This document shows, one piece after another, positions 23,689 through 32,947 of a stretch of 64,000 nucleotides of DNA. The stretch is from Paucisalibacillus algeriensis. Lineage in GTDB: Bacteria > Bacillota > Bacilli > Bacillales > Amphibacillaceae. Each line of letters begins with the position of its first letter. Positions within the stretch are counted from its first letter, which is position 1. The notes below the pieces were generated by a model. That model did no database searches. It worked only from the letters and a program-made list of their open reading frames with translations, and was not told where the DNA came from. The position numbers and the translations under genes are program-made. The stretch is taken from NCBI RefSeq assembly GCF_000577245.1, contig NZ_CBYO010000022.1, positions 434,001 through 498,000 on the forward strand, in the 5' to 3' direction.

Positions 23689-26386
23689 CTTCTCCTAGTC
23701 TATAAGCTTCTTCTAATTGTTTTTTATAAACTGGATTTATCCGGACTTTCAAACTACTATTATGTGATTCTTTAAATAAAGGAAAACTAATACCAAATCC
23801 CGTAACTAAATGAGTATTACCATCATCTTCATTCTTAAGTTCTAATGCGTGTAGCATTAATAGAGGTCTATCCATTTTCCCTCTCATCTCTGCAGAACTC
23901 AAATCCTTGAACTCTTCTCTTACTATTATTTTTTCAGGATTAGCCCTTGAAAGAGTTCTATTAGTCACCTCATAATAACCTTGTTTTCCTTTAACCTTAC
24001 GGGATTGACGATTAATCGAAACCGAATCAGATATAAACTGGTTTTCACCAGTTCCATTATATAAAACGACATCCCAATTCAGATTAGATTCTTTAAGATA
24101 TTCCCTGATAAATGAAACCGGCATCCTAGATCTAATACCTAGAGGATCATTAGTGTAATGCTTATAGTTTAGGACAAAATCCTTTATCTTTGTAATATCA
24201 ACATTTCTCCAAACATAACTCTTTTTAACTACTTTATGTTCATATTTCTGATTTTGTAGTCCACGAATAAATTGTTCCAATAGTGCTTCGTTAGTACTTA
24301 TATCATCAGCATCATTGCTTATCCATCTAGTTTCTTTCATAGTACCATCTAAATTCATTTTCAGATACATATCTTCAGTATTTTTAGATTTATTACGTGC
24401 AGTTACCTGTAAAAGGCTGTCAGGATGTAATTGTACAGCTAGACCGAAATCTTCTGGAGTTAGACCTTCTTCCCTCATAATATTTAAACGGTTAACTAAT
24501 TCATTAGTGGCATTAATAATAAACCCGAATTTTTTATTCATATCGTCAGTAAGATATATTCTACAAATATCCTCATAGCCTATACGATACCCAAACCAAC
24601 GACCCATTTGCATTAATGTGTCATAATATATCGTTGTTCTAAGGAAATAACTAACACTTAACCCTTCAAGGGTAAAACCGCGCGACAAACTCAACCCACC
24701 AATAACTATTACATTTGTTTGTATATCCTTCCTATATTCTAATTTGATTTTGGCGCTCTGATGAACATCTCTTATCTGCACAGTATCTATTATTAAGCAA
24801 ATTTCCTTTAAAACATTTTCAAAATCAAATTCAATATCATTCAATCTTGTATTAAAAGTATCCTTCATTTCTGCTAGGTGATGAGAATAATCGTATGGAT
24901 TGTCTAAATTACCATAAGATTTTATATCCATTTTTAATATTTCAAAATACTTCTCAACAATTTTTTTTACTTTAATATGGACATCAGTAAATCTAGAGAT
25001 ATGAATTAACATACTATTGTGTTTTTTCTGACTTCGGAGATTTCTAATAGCTATATTTATAATAAATAAACGTACAGCATCATATAAACTATCAGGAAGT
25101 TCCTCAATTTCATAAGCATAATCTTTCTTATGTTTAATTTGAAAAGGTAATTTTCCAACTGGATAATCAGCCTCTTCATTAATCTCAAAAACAGCTTCAT
25201 CTGATGGAATCTCAATGACATAATTATCATTATCTTGATCAAATATTTTTTCTGCACCAAAATAATTTGATGGTGCACTTAAAGCGTAAATAAAATCTCT
25301 GGGAAATAAATCCATTCCTACTTTGTCATTTTTAGCTTCATGATCAATAAATATATTTGCAAATGGAGTTGCAGTATACGCAACATATGAACTCTTTTTA
25401 AATTTTTTCAAAAGCAAACGTATTTTCTCATTAATTACTGTCGGATTTTCCTCATCTTTTGTATTAATTGATGCATAATCTGATTCATCATCAATTACCA
25501 ACATTGCTTTATCAATTTGGTTTTTATAATGTTTATCTAACCATTCTAATAGATTTGATAATGGTTTAGTATGTTTTTTAATAACAACCAATATAGGCAA
25601 TTGCATATTTTCAAAATTTGTAGTTTCTCTGGCCTTTGCCGTTTCTATTTTAAAATCATTAGTTGAGTTTGTTAAACTGTCAGGCATTTTATCTCGTCTA
25701 AATCCTGCTAATTTGCCTACCCCTTGATAATTTGATCCAACAAATACCTCATCCAATCTATTTTGCGTCTGATTCCTTAGATTATTTTGTCCACCTGCAA
25801 TTACAACTATAAAGCGATATCCTGCATCAGCTGCTTTACAGATTAACGCTGCATAATTAGAGGTTTTTCCTGACTGTACATGACCTACTACCATCCCATA
25901 TCTAGAAAAAGCTTCTTCTAATTCAGGATCAGCTAAATTATTCATTATAACATCTGTATCTTCATCTATAGTATCTAATACTTCTAGTGGCAGATCATTT
26001 TTCATGTATGCCATATAATTTTCTATATAATAATTATCTGTTTCTATCTGTTTTTTACCCGACCACCAATTTAAATCTCTATTTCTTTGTTCGTTACCGG
26101 TGACTAATATACCTGTTTTAATACGGACCATGAAGGACTGCTCTAATTCTGTTTGAAGGTAAAACCATTCTTTATCTGTTAAAGGTTTAATATTATTTAT
26201 ATTCTCTACACCTAGGATTGTCTTCAAAAAAGTTGGAGGGGTAGAATTAATGATGTTTTTCCAGTCTTCTATGGCCTTATAAATAGTTTCTTCTTGTAGA
26301 ACTTTATTTTTTTGTAGATTTTCAACAATCTTCTCTTTGACCAGTTCGTACATCTTAGTATTTTCTTTAAGATCTTGCATTATCAA
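23660..26386 (-). CDS. Z1 domain-containing ATPase/helicase-like protein
   Basis: A 908-residue protein with a DEAD-like P-loop core and a Z1 domain. Walker A is VVGHVQSGKTSNYAA (residues ~167-180), Walker B is AMLVIDDESDYASI near 300, and a threonine-rich motif III, SYVAYTATPFAN, follows. The Z1 hallmark GGLSLSRGFTLEGLSVSYF with MQMGRWFGYR occurs near 570-610. It presumably couples ATP hydrolysis to action on DNA and works with the MORC ATPase and DUF4420 nuclease. The start is TTG at 26386 (spacing 6 from AGGAGG) or the ATG two codons later. It overlaps the MORC gene by 20 bases and the nuclease gene by 29. Confidence 0.9.
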   Translation of the reverse strand: MIMQDLKENTKMYELVKEKIVENLQKNKVLQEETIYKAIEDWKNIINSTPPTFLKTILGVENINNIKPLTDKEWFYLQTELEQSFMVRIKTGILVTGNEQRNRDLNWWSGKKQIETDNYYIENYMAYMKNDLPLEVLDTIDEDTDVIMNNLADPELEEAFSRYGMVVGHVQSGKTSNYAALICKAADAGYRFIVVIAGGQNNLRNQTQNRLDEVFVGSNYQGVGKLAGFRRDKMPDSLTNSTNDFKIETAKARETTNFENMQLPILVVIKKHTKPLSNLLEWLDKHYKNQIDKAMLVIDDESDYASINTKDEENPTVINEKIRLLLKKFKKSSYVAYTATPFANIFIDHEAKNDKVGMDLFPRDFIYALSAPSNYFGAEKIFDQDNDNYVIEIPSDEAVFEINEEADYPVGKLPFQIKHKKDYAYEIEELPDSLYDAVRLFIINIAIRNLRSQKKHNSMLIHISRFTDVHIKVKKIVEKYFEILKMDIKSYGNLDNPYDYSHHLAEMKDTFNTRLNDIEFDFENVLKEICLIIDTVQIRDVHQSAKIKLEYRKDIQTNVIVIGGLSLSRGFTLEGLSVSYFLRTTIYYDTLMQMGRWFGYRIGYEDICRIYLTDDMNKKFGFIINATNELVNRLNIMREEGLTPEDFGLAVQLHPDSLLQVTARNKSKNTEDMYLKMNLDGTMKETRWISNDADDISTNEALLEQFIRGLQNQKYEHKVVKKSYVWRNVDITKIKDFVLNYKHYTNDPLGIRSRMPVSFIREYLKESNLNWDVVLYNGTGENQFISDSVSINRQSRKVKGKQGYYEVTNRTLSRANPEKIIVREEFKDLSSAEMRGKMDRPLLMLHALELKNEDDGNTHLVTGFGISFPLFKESHNSSLKVRINPVYKKQLEEAYRLGEDGEEYDYTD

Positions 26387-27794
26387 AAAACTCCTCCTTA
26401 TTCTTATATAATTCAGTCCTCAATAATTCTTTAATAAAGTCTTCACTTACCCCTTTCGATCTCCAGCTATCAACAAGGGTCTTAATATCATTTTCATTTA
26501 AAAGTGATTCTTGATTCACTTTTAACGGATTAGAATTTAACTGTGCAACTATAGCATCCAATGGTAAGTAGCTTTCAAGACCCATTAAGGTAACATTAAG
26601 CAGGCGTTTTTTTCCCTCGTCTAGACCTTCTTCTAACTCTCGAATTATAGGATGATTTCTATTTATCGTAAATTGTATTTTGTCATTATTCGCTTTAAGT
26701 TCCCAAAACCGAGTAGTAGTTCTATCTTCTATTTTTCTTCCCCTACCAGTGTATGGTCTTGAACCTTTTACAGTAACTTGTTGAATGATTCTCTTCAAAT
26801 CACTTTTTATTTCACTGACTGGGTTTGCTGTGGATTTCTTAATATCAATTCCCCAAGCCTGATCCTGATTATTTGGTATATCAATACGAATACGAACTAG
26901 TTTATGGGCATCTTTCATTCGATGCATCCCCCACCAAGTACCGTATATTAAAAGACGATGGGCGCGATACAAATAAAATCCCTGAGATTTTGTATAACCA
27001 TCTTTGGTAGCATATTTTTCAAATTCTAATTGTGAAAGCTTAGAGTGATGAGGTAAAATAAAAGGTTGAATATTTATTTCTGAGTCACGATATCTTATTT
27101 TCTCCTGCAACAATTGTTGAGTCGCAATGTGTTTAGGGTTGAATGGGTTAAATGGTTTCAACTGTATATTATTCACATAAATATTTAAAGCTTTTTTTCC
27201 AGGAACTACTCCTTCTAAAAAACGATGAAATACCAACGATAAGTGATCTCTTAATGTATCTAATTTTTCGGAAATGTCATCCTTTGTAAATGTATCTATT
27301 CCATTCCATATTACCAAGGTTCCACTATCTTGTTTCTTTAGTTCTTTATAAAGAGGATTATTCTCACACTCTTTAATTGTTGGAGTTATTAAAAACCACC
27401 TATTGGATTCAGATATATATTTTAAGTCCCATTGTTTAATAGAGATTACTTCATTTTTCTTAGATAATACAGTTAGTTTAGTACACTGAGAAAATGAAGC
27501 GGTTTTCAAACCTAAACCAAATTTCCCCAAGTCATCTGATTCTCTGGAAGAATCCGGGTCATTTGTTGCTAATCTCATAGCATCAACGAGCTCACCATTC
27601 GTCATACCATTACCATCATCTAATAAGGCAAATGACAGACTTGGAGATGGAATACAAAATATTTTTACATTATTAGCTTTAGCAGTAATACTGTTGTCAA
27701 GGACATCTGCAACTGCAACTTCAAATGTATAACCAATATCCCTTAAGGATTTAACGAAATTTGCAACATTTGGCTGTACTTCTTGAGTTTTCAT
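26367..27794 (-). CDS. MORC/MutL-like GHKL ATPase of a restriction system
   Basis: A 475-residue GHKL-fold ATPase. The N-terminal Bergerat motifs are plain: N-box VADVLDNSITAKA at residue ~35, G1 LLDDGNGMTNGEL at ~65, and G2 DLGKFGLGLKTASFSQCTKL at ~95. After the ATPase domain comes an S5-like region with DSGTLVIWNGID, then a helical C-terminus. These features match the MORC group described in prokaryotic restriction-modification operons. ATP-driven dimer closure on DNA is the likely action. I prefer the ATG at 27794 because AAGATGGTGA, close to the ideal ribosome site, precedes it by six bases; an ATG four codons upstream has none. It is the first gene of the operon. Confidence 0.88.
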   Translation of the reverse strand: MKTQEVQPNVANFVKSLRDIGYTFEVAVADVLDNSITAKANNVKIFCIPSPSLSFALLDDGNGMTNGELVDAMRLATNDPDSSRESDDLGKFGLGLKTASFSQCTKLTVLSKKNEVISIKQWDLKYISESNRWFLITPTIKECENNPLYKELKKQDSGTLVIWNGIDTFTKDDISEKLDTLRDHLSLVFHRFLEGVVPGKKALNIYVNNIQLKPFNPFNPKHIATQQLLQEKIRYRDSEINIQPFILPHHSKLSQLEFEKYATKDGYTKSQGFYLYRAHRLLIYGTWWGMHRMKDAHKLVRIRIDIPNNQDQAWGIDIKKSTANPVSEIKSDLKRIIQQVTVKGSRPYTGRGRKIEDRTTTRFWELKANNDKIQFTINRNHPIIRELEEGLDEGKKRLLNVTLMGLESYLPLDAIVAQLNSNPLKVNQESLLNENDIKTLVDSWRSKGVSEDFIKELLRTELYKNKEEFFDNARS

Positions 27795-28019
27795 TTTTTT
27801 CACCATCTTTACTTTTTAATTAAATGAAGTTGTTAATTTTTAGTTCTTTTCTACTATTCTATTATCTATTTTGATTTGATACAATATTCACTGGTAAAAT
27901 TTCTATACTTTGTTTATCTTTAATATTATCATAACTTTTAAGTACTAATAGTATAGTTTTACATTTTCCATATATTACTCTGGTATGCTGATAGATATGT
28001 AAGAATATTTCCCCCATGC

Positions 28020-28191
28020 CTATAATCTACTTGAAATAACTTCCTCAGGAATAAAAATAACAGCCATGATCAACAACACAACATAACCAATCACTCTATC
28101 TTTATATCGTAACAAAAAAACTACCTTTAATACCTAAAGCCAATGTAGCAAACCTATCTACAAAAATCCCCGCACCATTAAAAATCCACAA
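28020..28191 (-). pseudogene. Frameshifted small membrane protein gene
   Basis: A TTG directly after the previous stop gives WIFNGAGIFVDRFATLALGI, then KGSFF before the frame is lost in a run of seven T bases. One frame over the text continues LLRYKDRVIGYVVLLIMAVI and FIPEEVISSRL to a stop at 28020. Together they read as a membrane protein of about 55 residues with one break in a homopolymer. The family is not recognised. Confidence 0.45.
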
Positions 28192-28574
28192 TCACCGATC
28201 TTCAGACATCTGCTCTATCACCTTTCCAACATTCCCCCTCAAATCCTCATCACTAAACCCATCATTATCTACAGAATAACGATACCCAGATTCATCCCTT
28301 AAATATATCGCAAAGTATTTCTTCCAATAATTGTTTGAAGACATTTCCTCATGTTCCTTGTATTGGAACCCTCTAGATGGACAATATCTATTTTCAATTC
28401 TTCCCCGTACTTGTTCGCTAGATAAACTTCCATCATATTCTCAAGTGACTTTTCCCGGTCGAACAAAGTAAATTTGGCAATAAAAATAGCAATTACCGTT
28501 ACTATTATTAAAAATAGGATTCCTAAACTAATCAGAAATATTTTTAACCCCATATTCCCCTTCATGTCTATCAC
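28192..28574 (-). pseudogene. Frameshifted single-pass membrane protein gene
   Basis: From ATG 28574 (or 28565, behind AGGAAG) the protein has one N-terminal membrane helix (IFLISLGILFLIIVTVIAIF) and a polar domain with LANKYGEELKIDIVHLEG. At a GAGGG run near 28370 the frame is lost and the current frame stops at 28299. One frame over, convincing text follows: FQYKEHEEMSSNNYWKKYFA, then LRDESGYRYSVDNDGFSDED and VGKVIEQMSEDR to a stop at 28192. Restoring one base gives a protein of about 125 residues. Either a real pseudogene or a sequencing error in the G run. Confidence 0.65.
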
Positions 28575-28746
28575 TTCCTAGTTTCTCTAGAATCACCTTA
28601 TTTCTACCATAACCCAAACTCTATGATTCCTCTACACCACAGAATGAATTTAACGGTTCACCAAGCAAAAAATGGTAAAAATTCTGCGATAGGTTTATAA
28701 TCTATGAGAATTACCTAAAACATCAATGAAAGGTATGATCTAACAA

Positions 28747-29397
28747 ATGAAGAAGCTATCGAAGATACTTTATATGAATGTTGCACTATTAATCCTAGTA
28801 GGGTTACTTGCAGGCTGTGGAGATAATAAAAATGATTCTACGTCTAATTCCTCAGAAGACAGTTCTGCCCAAGAATCATCTGATGAAAATACAACCGAAA
28901 CAGATGAGAGCAGTTCTTCCAGTGAGGAAGAGAAATCAGATAGCACCACCGAAGAATCAGAGAATCAAGATACAGAATCATCCTCATCTGAAAATAATAC
29001 AGAAGAAAACAAAGATGCCCTGTCTCAATACTCTTCTCAAGAAATTGAATACGCTCGAGTATGGTTACAGCTTGGTCCTAATCAAGAGTTAGATGAATTG
29101 AATGTCCATCATATACCAGCTGGTACACCACTTAATCCTGATGATGAAACCAGTCTAACCTACCCAGAAGATGTTATCCAGTTAGCAGGCAGTCGCTTAG
29201 TCGATGGTTCTGTAACGTATAGTGGCAATGGGGATGGCACGATAAACGTCTATAAGGTCCCATTGCGTTGGGATGGTCAATACCCTGCCGGTGAAGAATT
29301 TTACCAGGAGTTGATTGATAATACCGAGTTAGTGGCTATCGACACTGGTGATGAGGAACAGGTCATAAAACTAATCAAACTATTAAATATCCAATAG
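28747..29397 (+). CDS. Putative lipoprotein with acidic Ser/Glu-rich linker
   Basis: A 216-residue secreted lipoprotein. The signal peptide ends in the lipobox LLAGC (Cys24). Residues ~30-95 are a low-complexity linker of Ser, Glu, Asp, Asn and Thr, as expected for a tether that crosses the cell wall. The folded C-terminal ~115 residues begin EIEYARVWLQLGPNQELDEL and include NVYKVPLRWDGQYPAGEEFY. I recognise this type of lipoprotein from Bacillaceae but know no function. A bidirectional terminator follows. The single gene has no clear partner. Confidence 0.75.
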   Translation: MKKLSKILYMNVALLILVGLLAGCGDNKNDSTSNSSEDSSAQESSDENTTETDESSSSSEEEKSDSTTEESENQDTESSSSENNTEENKDALSQYSSQEIEYARVWLQLGPNQELDELNVHHIPAGTPLNPDDETSLTYPEDVIQLAGSRLVDGSVTYSGNGDGTINVYKVPLRWDGQYPAGEEFYQELIDNTELVAIDTGDEEQVIKLIKLLNIQ

Positions 29398-29423
29398 TAA
29401 AGTAATAGTACGCTATAGAAAAA

Positions 29424-29453
29424 GGAGGAAGGGTTTCCATGTAACCTTCCTCC
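29424..29453. terminator. Bidirectional terminator
   Basis: GGAGGAAGG and CCTTCCTCC form a perfect 9-bp stem with a 12-base loop between the convergent lipoprotein and phosphodiesterase genes. Confidence 0.75.
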
Positions 29454-29457
29454 CTAC

Positions 29458-30378
29458 TTATTTTTCTAATAACTCGATTATCAGGTCTGGACGATCCGTC
29501 ATGATTCCATCGGCTCCTAATTCGATTAGTTCCTCCATCGTCTCTGGATCATTAATCGTCCAATAATGGACATCCATGCCTCTATTATGTGCACCTCGAA
29601 TTAGCTTCTTATCCACAAGGTTAATATTACTATCTTCCGTAGGGATTTGGAGTGCATGGACATGTTGTTGATACAGGCTATTTAGGAACAACTTATGGAA
29701 CACGACAAACTTAGTGATTTCATCCCTTCCACCACTAACAAGTGCATCTCCGTCGGACGCTTCCAGTACCATATCAATGATAGAGTGGTCAAATGCAGCA
29801 ATGATAACATTTTCTTCTAAGCTATATTCCTGTATTAACTCCCACAATTTCTCGCTCATTTCCTGATATAACTCAGGGTCATTGGAGTCCTTGATTTCAA
29901 TGGTATACAGCATATCAGGATCATCAATGGTTGAGAATATTTCATCTACAGTTGGGATATATACCCCTTGGCCACGGTAACTGTATTCTCCATTTAAATC
30001 TTTGAAATTCATTCCTGCATCTAATGCTTGAACCTCTTCCAATGTCATATCATTCACTTTACCCGTTCCATTTGTCGTACGATCAACAGTTGGGTCATGA
30101 ATCGATACTAGATAGCCATCCTTTGTCATATGAATATCAAATTCCAAAACATCAACACCTAATGCATGTGCATTGGTGAAAGCAGCTAAAGTATTGGAGG
30201 GTGCTAGATGGTTTCCACCACCATGGGCAATAACGAGTGGTCGACCCCGGTCAAACTTATGTAAATCTGTATTTTCGGTAACTGGGAATAAGAAAATGAT
30301 AAGCCAAATAAGAACGATAATACCTACAACCAAGCCAATTATCCGCCATACTTTACTTCTTTTTCCATGTTTGGACAT
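29458..30378 (-). CDS. Membrane-anchored glycerophosphodiester phosphodiesterase
   Basis: A 306-residue GDPD family enzyme that hydrolyses glycerophosphodiesters to glycerol-3-phosphate and an alcohol. One N-terminal membrane helix (IIGLVVGIIVLIWLIIFLF) places the domain outside the cell. The TIM-barrel active-site residues are visible: VIAHGGGN (His), LEFDIHMTKDG (Glu, Asp), SIHDPTVDRTTNG (His), and IEIKDSN (Glu). The end DGIMTDRPD is typical. The ATG follows AAAGGGGG. It may recycle phosphate or glycerol from lipids or teichoic acid; substrate choice is not visible. Confidence 0.92.
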   Translation of the reverse strand: MSKHGKRSKVWRIIGLVVGIIVLIWLIIFLFPVTENTDLHKFDRGRPLVIAHGGGNHLAPSNTLAAFTNAHALGVDVLEFDIHMTKDGYLVSIHDPTVDRTTNGTGKVNDMTLEEVQALDAGMNFKDLNGEYSYRGQGVYIPTVDEIFSTIDDPDMLYTIEIKDSNDPELYQEMSEKLWELIQEYSLEENVIIAAFDHSIIDMVLEASDGDALVSGGRDEITKFVVFHKLFLNSLYQQHVHALQIPTEDSNINLVDKKLIRGAHNRGMDVHYWTINDPETMEELIELGADGIMTDRPDLIIELLEK

Positions 30379-30571
30379 TCCAATACCCCCTTTCCATTTC
30401 TAGACTATTATATCAAATAGTCACGAAAATAAAGGCTTCCACTTAAAACCTGTTAAACGATTTTCAAATCTTTGCTATAATTATACATTATAAAACCATT
30501 ACATAATTAGATTTTGGCACAAACTATTATCAAAGAATAGTCAGTCATTAATAACACAGGGAGGAAATCAC

Positions 30572-30901
30572 ATGCAAGAATCAATCCCACTTACTACCTG
30601 GAAGGCTCTAGTAGAAAAGAAAACGAAGAAAAAGATCCTCATCAAAATGATGTGGAATGACAAAGAAAAGCTAACCTTGTTCATTACACCTAATATGAAA
30701 ATTAATTCCTTTATCTATGATGAAAAAGAAGGCTACTTATTTTATGATCTAGCAGGAAACCTAATTGACTATCGAATCCCAAGTATTTTAACAGAGAAAG
30801 AATTAGTGGATGGACAAGTGAAGTTGTCTAAAGAGACAAAACTAATGATAAACGGACAGCAATTAACAAAAGAAGATCTTCAATTTCTAGGTAGAAATTA
30901 G
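30572..30901 (+). CDS. Small conserved hypothetical protein
   Basis: A 109-residue soluble protein with no membrane segment, beta-rich by appearance (KILIKMMWNDKEKLTLFITP, then GYLFYDLAGNLIDYRIP). A strong GGGAGGAAATCAC ribosome site precedes the ATG, so it is very likely a real gene. The family is not recognised. It lies upstream of a VOC family gene with its own ribosome site and a short gap of about 80 bases. Confidence 0.65.
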   Translation: MQESIPLTTWKALVEKKTKKKILIKMMWNDKEKLTLFITPNMKINSFIYDEKEGYLFYDLAGNLIDYRIPSILTEKELVDGQVKLSKETKLMINGQQLTKEDLQFLGRN

Positions 30902-30983
30902 TTAAAAAAAGATTACCTCCTAAATTAATGAAATTATTGCTATAATCATTACAAGTACATATCCAAACCAAGGAGGACAAATC

Positions 30984-31355
30984 ATGAACCTAGGAGCATT
31001 TTCTATCAGTCTAACAGTAAAAGACATCCACAAATCAAAAGAGTTCTACGAAGCACTCGGATTCGAGACGCTAGGTGGAAACATTGAACAAAATTGGCTA
31101 ATCATAAAAAATGGCGATACGGTAATCGGCCTATTCCAGGCTATGTTTGATAAGAACATCCTAACCTTTAATCCAGGTTGGAACCAAAATGCCGAGAATC
31201 TGGACACTTTCACAGACGTTCGCGAAATTCAAAAAGAGCTTAAAGCAAAAGGCATTACATTCCAAACGGAGGCAGATGAATCAACAGAAGGTCCTGCACA
31301 TTTTACAATTGAAGATCCAGATGGGAATCAGATTCTTTTTGATCAGCATCGGTAA
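30984..31355 (+). CDS. VOC family protein (glyoxalase-like)
   Basis: A 123-residue vicinal oxygen chelate protein. The text SISLTVKDIHKSKEFYEALG starts the first module; the second ends with AHFTIEDPDGNQILFDQH. The usual first-module His is Ser here (ISLTV), so metal binding may be altered, as in the PhnB-like and bleomycin-resistance subgroups. GGAGGACAAATC precedes the ATG. A strong terminator follows. Substrate unknown. Confidence 0.85.
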   Translation: MNLGAFSISLTVKDIHKSKEFYEALGFETLGGNIEQNWLIIKNGDTVIGLFQAMFDKNILTFNPGWNQNAENLDTFTDVREIQKELKAKGITFQTEADESTEGPAHFTIEDPDGNQILFDQHR

Positions 31356-31386
31356 CACCATCTGCAACTCTTGTTCTTTTAAATAG

Positions 31387-31437
31387 AAAGAAGTAACCGT
31401 CCCCTTAACTAGGTGTGTGCGGCTACTTCTTTTTTTG
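31387..31437 (+). terminator. Rho-independent terminator after the VOC gene
   Basis: AAAGAAGTAaCCG and CGGcTACTTCTTT pair around a loop of about 20 bases, followed by a run of seven T bases. Confidence 0.8.
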
Positions 31438-31488
31438 AATTCACATCAAAACCAGTAATCCATGTAAACTATCAATTATATTAACTAA

Positions 31489-31563
31489 TTGACAGTTATA
31501 TCACTACCAAAAAATATAGTTTAGTGTTAAACTATATTCAAAAGTAGTTTAACACTAAACTAT
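31489..31563 (+). promoter_or_regulatory. Promoter and dyad operator of the marR-SDR operon
   Basis: A -35 like TTGACA lies at 31489. Downstream are two 19-bp arms in perfect inverted repeat (31516-31534 and 31545-31563; ATAGTTTAGTGTTAAACTA and its complement) with a 10-base spacer. Each arm is itself nearly palindromic (TAGTTTA / TAAACTA), so two MarR dimers could bind side by side. A TATAGT at 31515 could be the -10 box, though at 20 bases the spacer is long. Confidence 0.65.
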
Positions 31564-31622
31564 TTTGTTTCTCAGTACATTCCTGGCCAAGCTTCCTAAA
31601 ATAATTCAATTGGAGGGCGAAT

Positions 31623-32066
31623 GTGGAACAAGCAAATATATTTAAATTAATTCACGCAATCGAAAAGATGAATAATCATAATATTATTCAGTTTACAAAG
31701 CAATATCCCTACCCACTAGGAATATCGCCAATTCTTGTTTTAAGTGAATTACGACAAAAAGGTCCGCAAAAACAAGTAGAATTGGCTGAGACACTTGGCT
31801 ATACCAAGGGAGCCATGACGAATATTGCAAACAAGTTAGTGAATTTAGAGTTTGTAGATCGTTTAGATGTTAAACAAGATAAACGCGCTAATCAATTATC
31901 CATCACAGAAACTGGGGAAAAAGCATTAGTAGAGGCACAGGAGATTGGGAAAAAAATGTTTGTAGACCTTTTTCAAGAACTGACGGAGGAAGAGATTAAT
32001 CAATATCTCACTATCCAAGAGAAATTACTGCAAGGCATTGACGATAGAATTCAAAAGAACAATTAG
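31623..32066 (+). CDS. MarR family transcriptional regulator
   Basis: A 147-residue winged-helix regulator. The DNA-binding part is visible as LRQKGPQKQVELAETLGYTK, then GAMTNIANKLVNLEFVDRLD with the wing VKQDKRANQLSITETGEKA; N- and C-terminal helices form the dimer. The start is GTG at 31623 behind TTGGAGGG. A short-chain dehydrogenase gene follows 15 bases later, and a large palindrome lies upstream, so it probably represses its own operon until a small ligand appears. Confidence 0.9.
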   Translation: MEQANIFKLIHAIEKMNNHNIIQFTKQYPYPLGISPILVLSELRQKGPQKQVELAETLGYTKGAMTNIANKLVNLEFVDRLDVKQDKRANQLSITETGEKALVEAQEIGKKMFVDLFQELTEEEINQYLTIQEKLLQGIDDRIQKNN

Positions 32067-32081
32067 ATGGGAGATTTTCAC

Positions 32082-32816
32082 ATGAAACGATTAGATGGAA
32101 AAGTTGTAATTATTACTGGTGGAGCTCGCGGAATGGGCGCATCCCATGCTCGCTTATTCGTTAAAGAAGGCGCTAAAGTAATGATCGCTGATATTCTGGA
32201 AGAAGACGGACAAGCTTTAGCAAATGAACTTGGTGAGCATGTAAGATTTATAAAACTAGATGTAACTAAAGGAGAAAATTGGGCAGAGGTAATCGCTCTA
32301 ACTGAAAAGGAATTTGGACCAGTAAATGTCTTGGTTAATAATGCTGGTATAAGTATGAATAAATCTATTGAGGAAACTACCGAGGAAGAGTACCGTAGAA
32401 TCCTGGATATTAACCAAGTTTCCGTGTTCTTAGGGATGAAAGCTGTGATTCCTTCCATGAAAAAAGCAGATGGTGGATCCATTGTGAATATTTCTTCTAT
32501 CAATGGTCTTGTTGGTGGAGCTATTGGGTACACAGATACGAAATTTGCTGTTCGTGGCATGACAAAAGCTGCTGCACTAGGTCTAGCTCATTACGGTATT
32601 CGTGTGAACTCTGTTCACCCAGGTGTCATTGAAACACCAATGATTGTACAAGAAGATTCCAAAGAAGCAATCAATGAATTTGCGAAATATATTCCAAATG
32701 GACGCGTCGCTAAACCAGAAGAAGTATCGAATTTAGTACTGTATCTTGCATCAGACGAATCAAGCTATAGCACTGGAGCTGAATTTGTCGTGGATGGTGG
32801 GTTAACTGCAAGATAG
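32082..32816 (+). CDS. Short-chain dehydrogenase/reductase (SDR)
   Basis: A 244-residue classical SDR that uses NAD(P)H. The cofactor motif is TGGARGMGASHA at residue ~12, NNAG occurs at ~87, the catalytic Ser in NISSINGLVGG, and Tyr-x-x-x-Lys in GYTDTKFAVRG. An acidic residue after the second strand (MIADILEED) suggests preference for NAD. The text resembles 3-alpha/20-beta-hydroxysteroid dehydrogenase-like members. The ATG at 32082 follows GGGAG; the one five codons upstream sits on the marR stop. It is the second gene of the marR operon. Confidence 0.9.
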   Translation: MKRLDGKVVIITGGARGMGASHARLFVKEGAKVMIADILEEDGQALANELGEHVRFIKLDVTKGENWAEVIALTEKEFGPVNVLVNNAGISMNKSIEETTEEEYRRILDINQVSVFLGMKAVIPSMKKADGGSIVNISSINGLVGGAIGYTDTKFAVRGMTKAAALGLAHYGIRVNSVHPGVIETPMIVQEDSKEAINEFAKYIPNGRVAKPEEVSNLVLYLASDESSYSTGAEFVVDGGLTAR

Positions 32817-32826
32817 ATAATGTTAG

Positions 32827-32868
32827 GTAGATGGTAGTGAGGGATTTCCCTCACTATCTTTTTTATTT
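32827..32868 (+). terminator. Rho-independent terminator after the marR-SDR operon
   Basis: GATgGTAGTGAGGG and CCCTCACTAtC pair with a 4-base loop, followed by ttttttattttg. Confidence 0.85.
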
Positions 32869-32947
32869 TGGTATGCGTTATGGTATAGTCACACTCTTTT
32901 CTTAAATACTAATCATGTAGACCTTTTATGAGAGTGGTGGACCGGTA

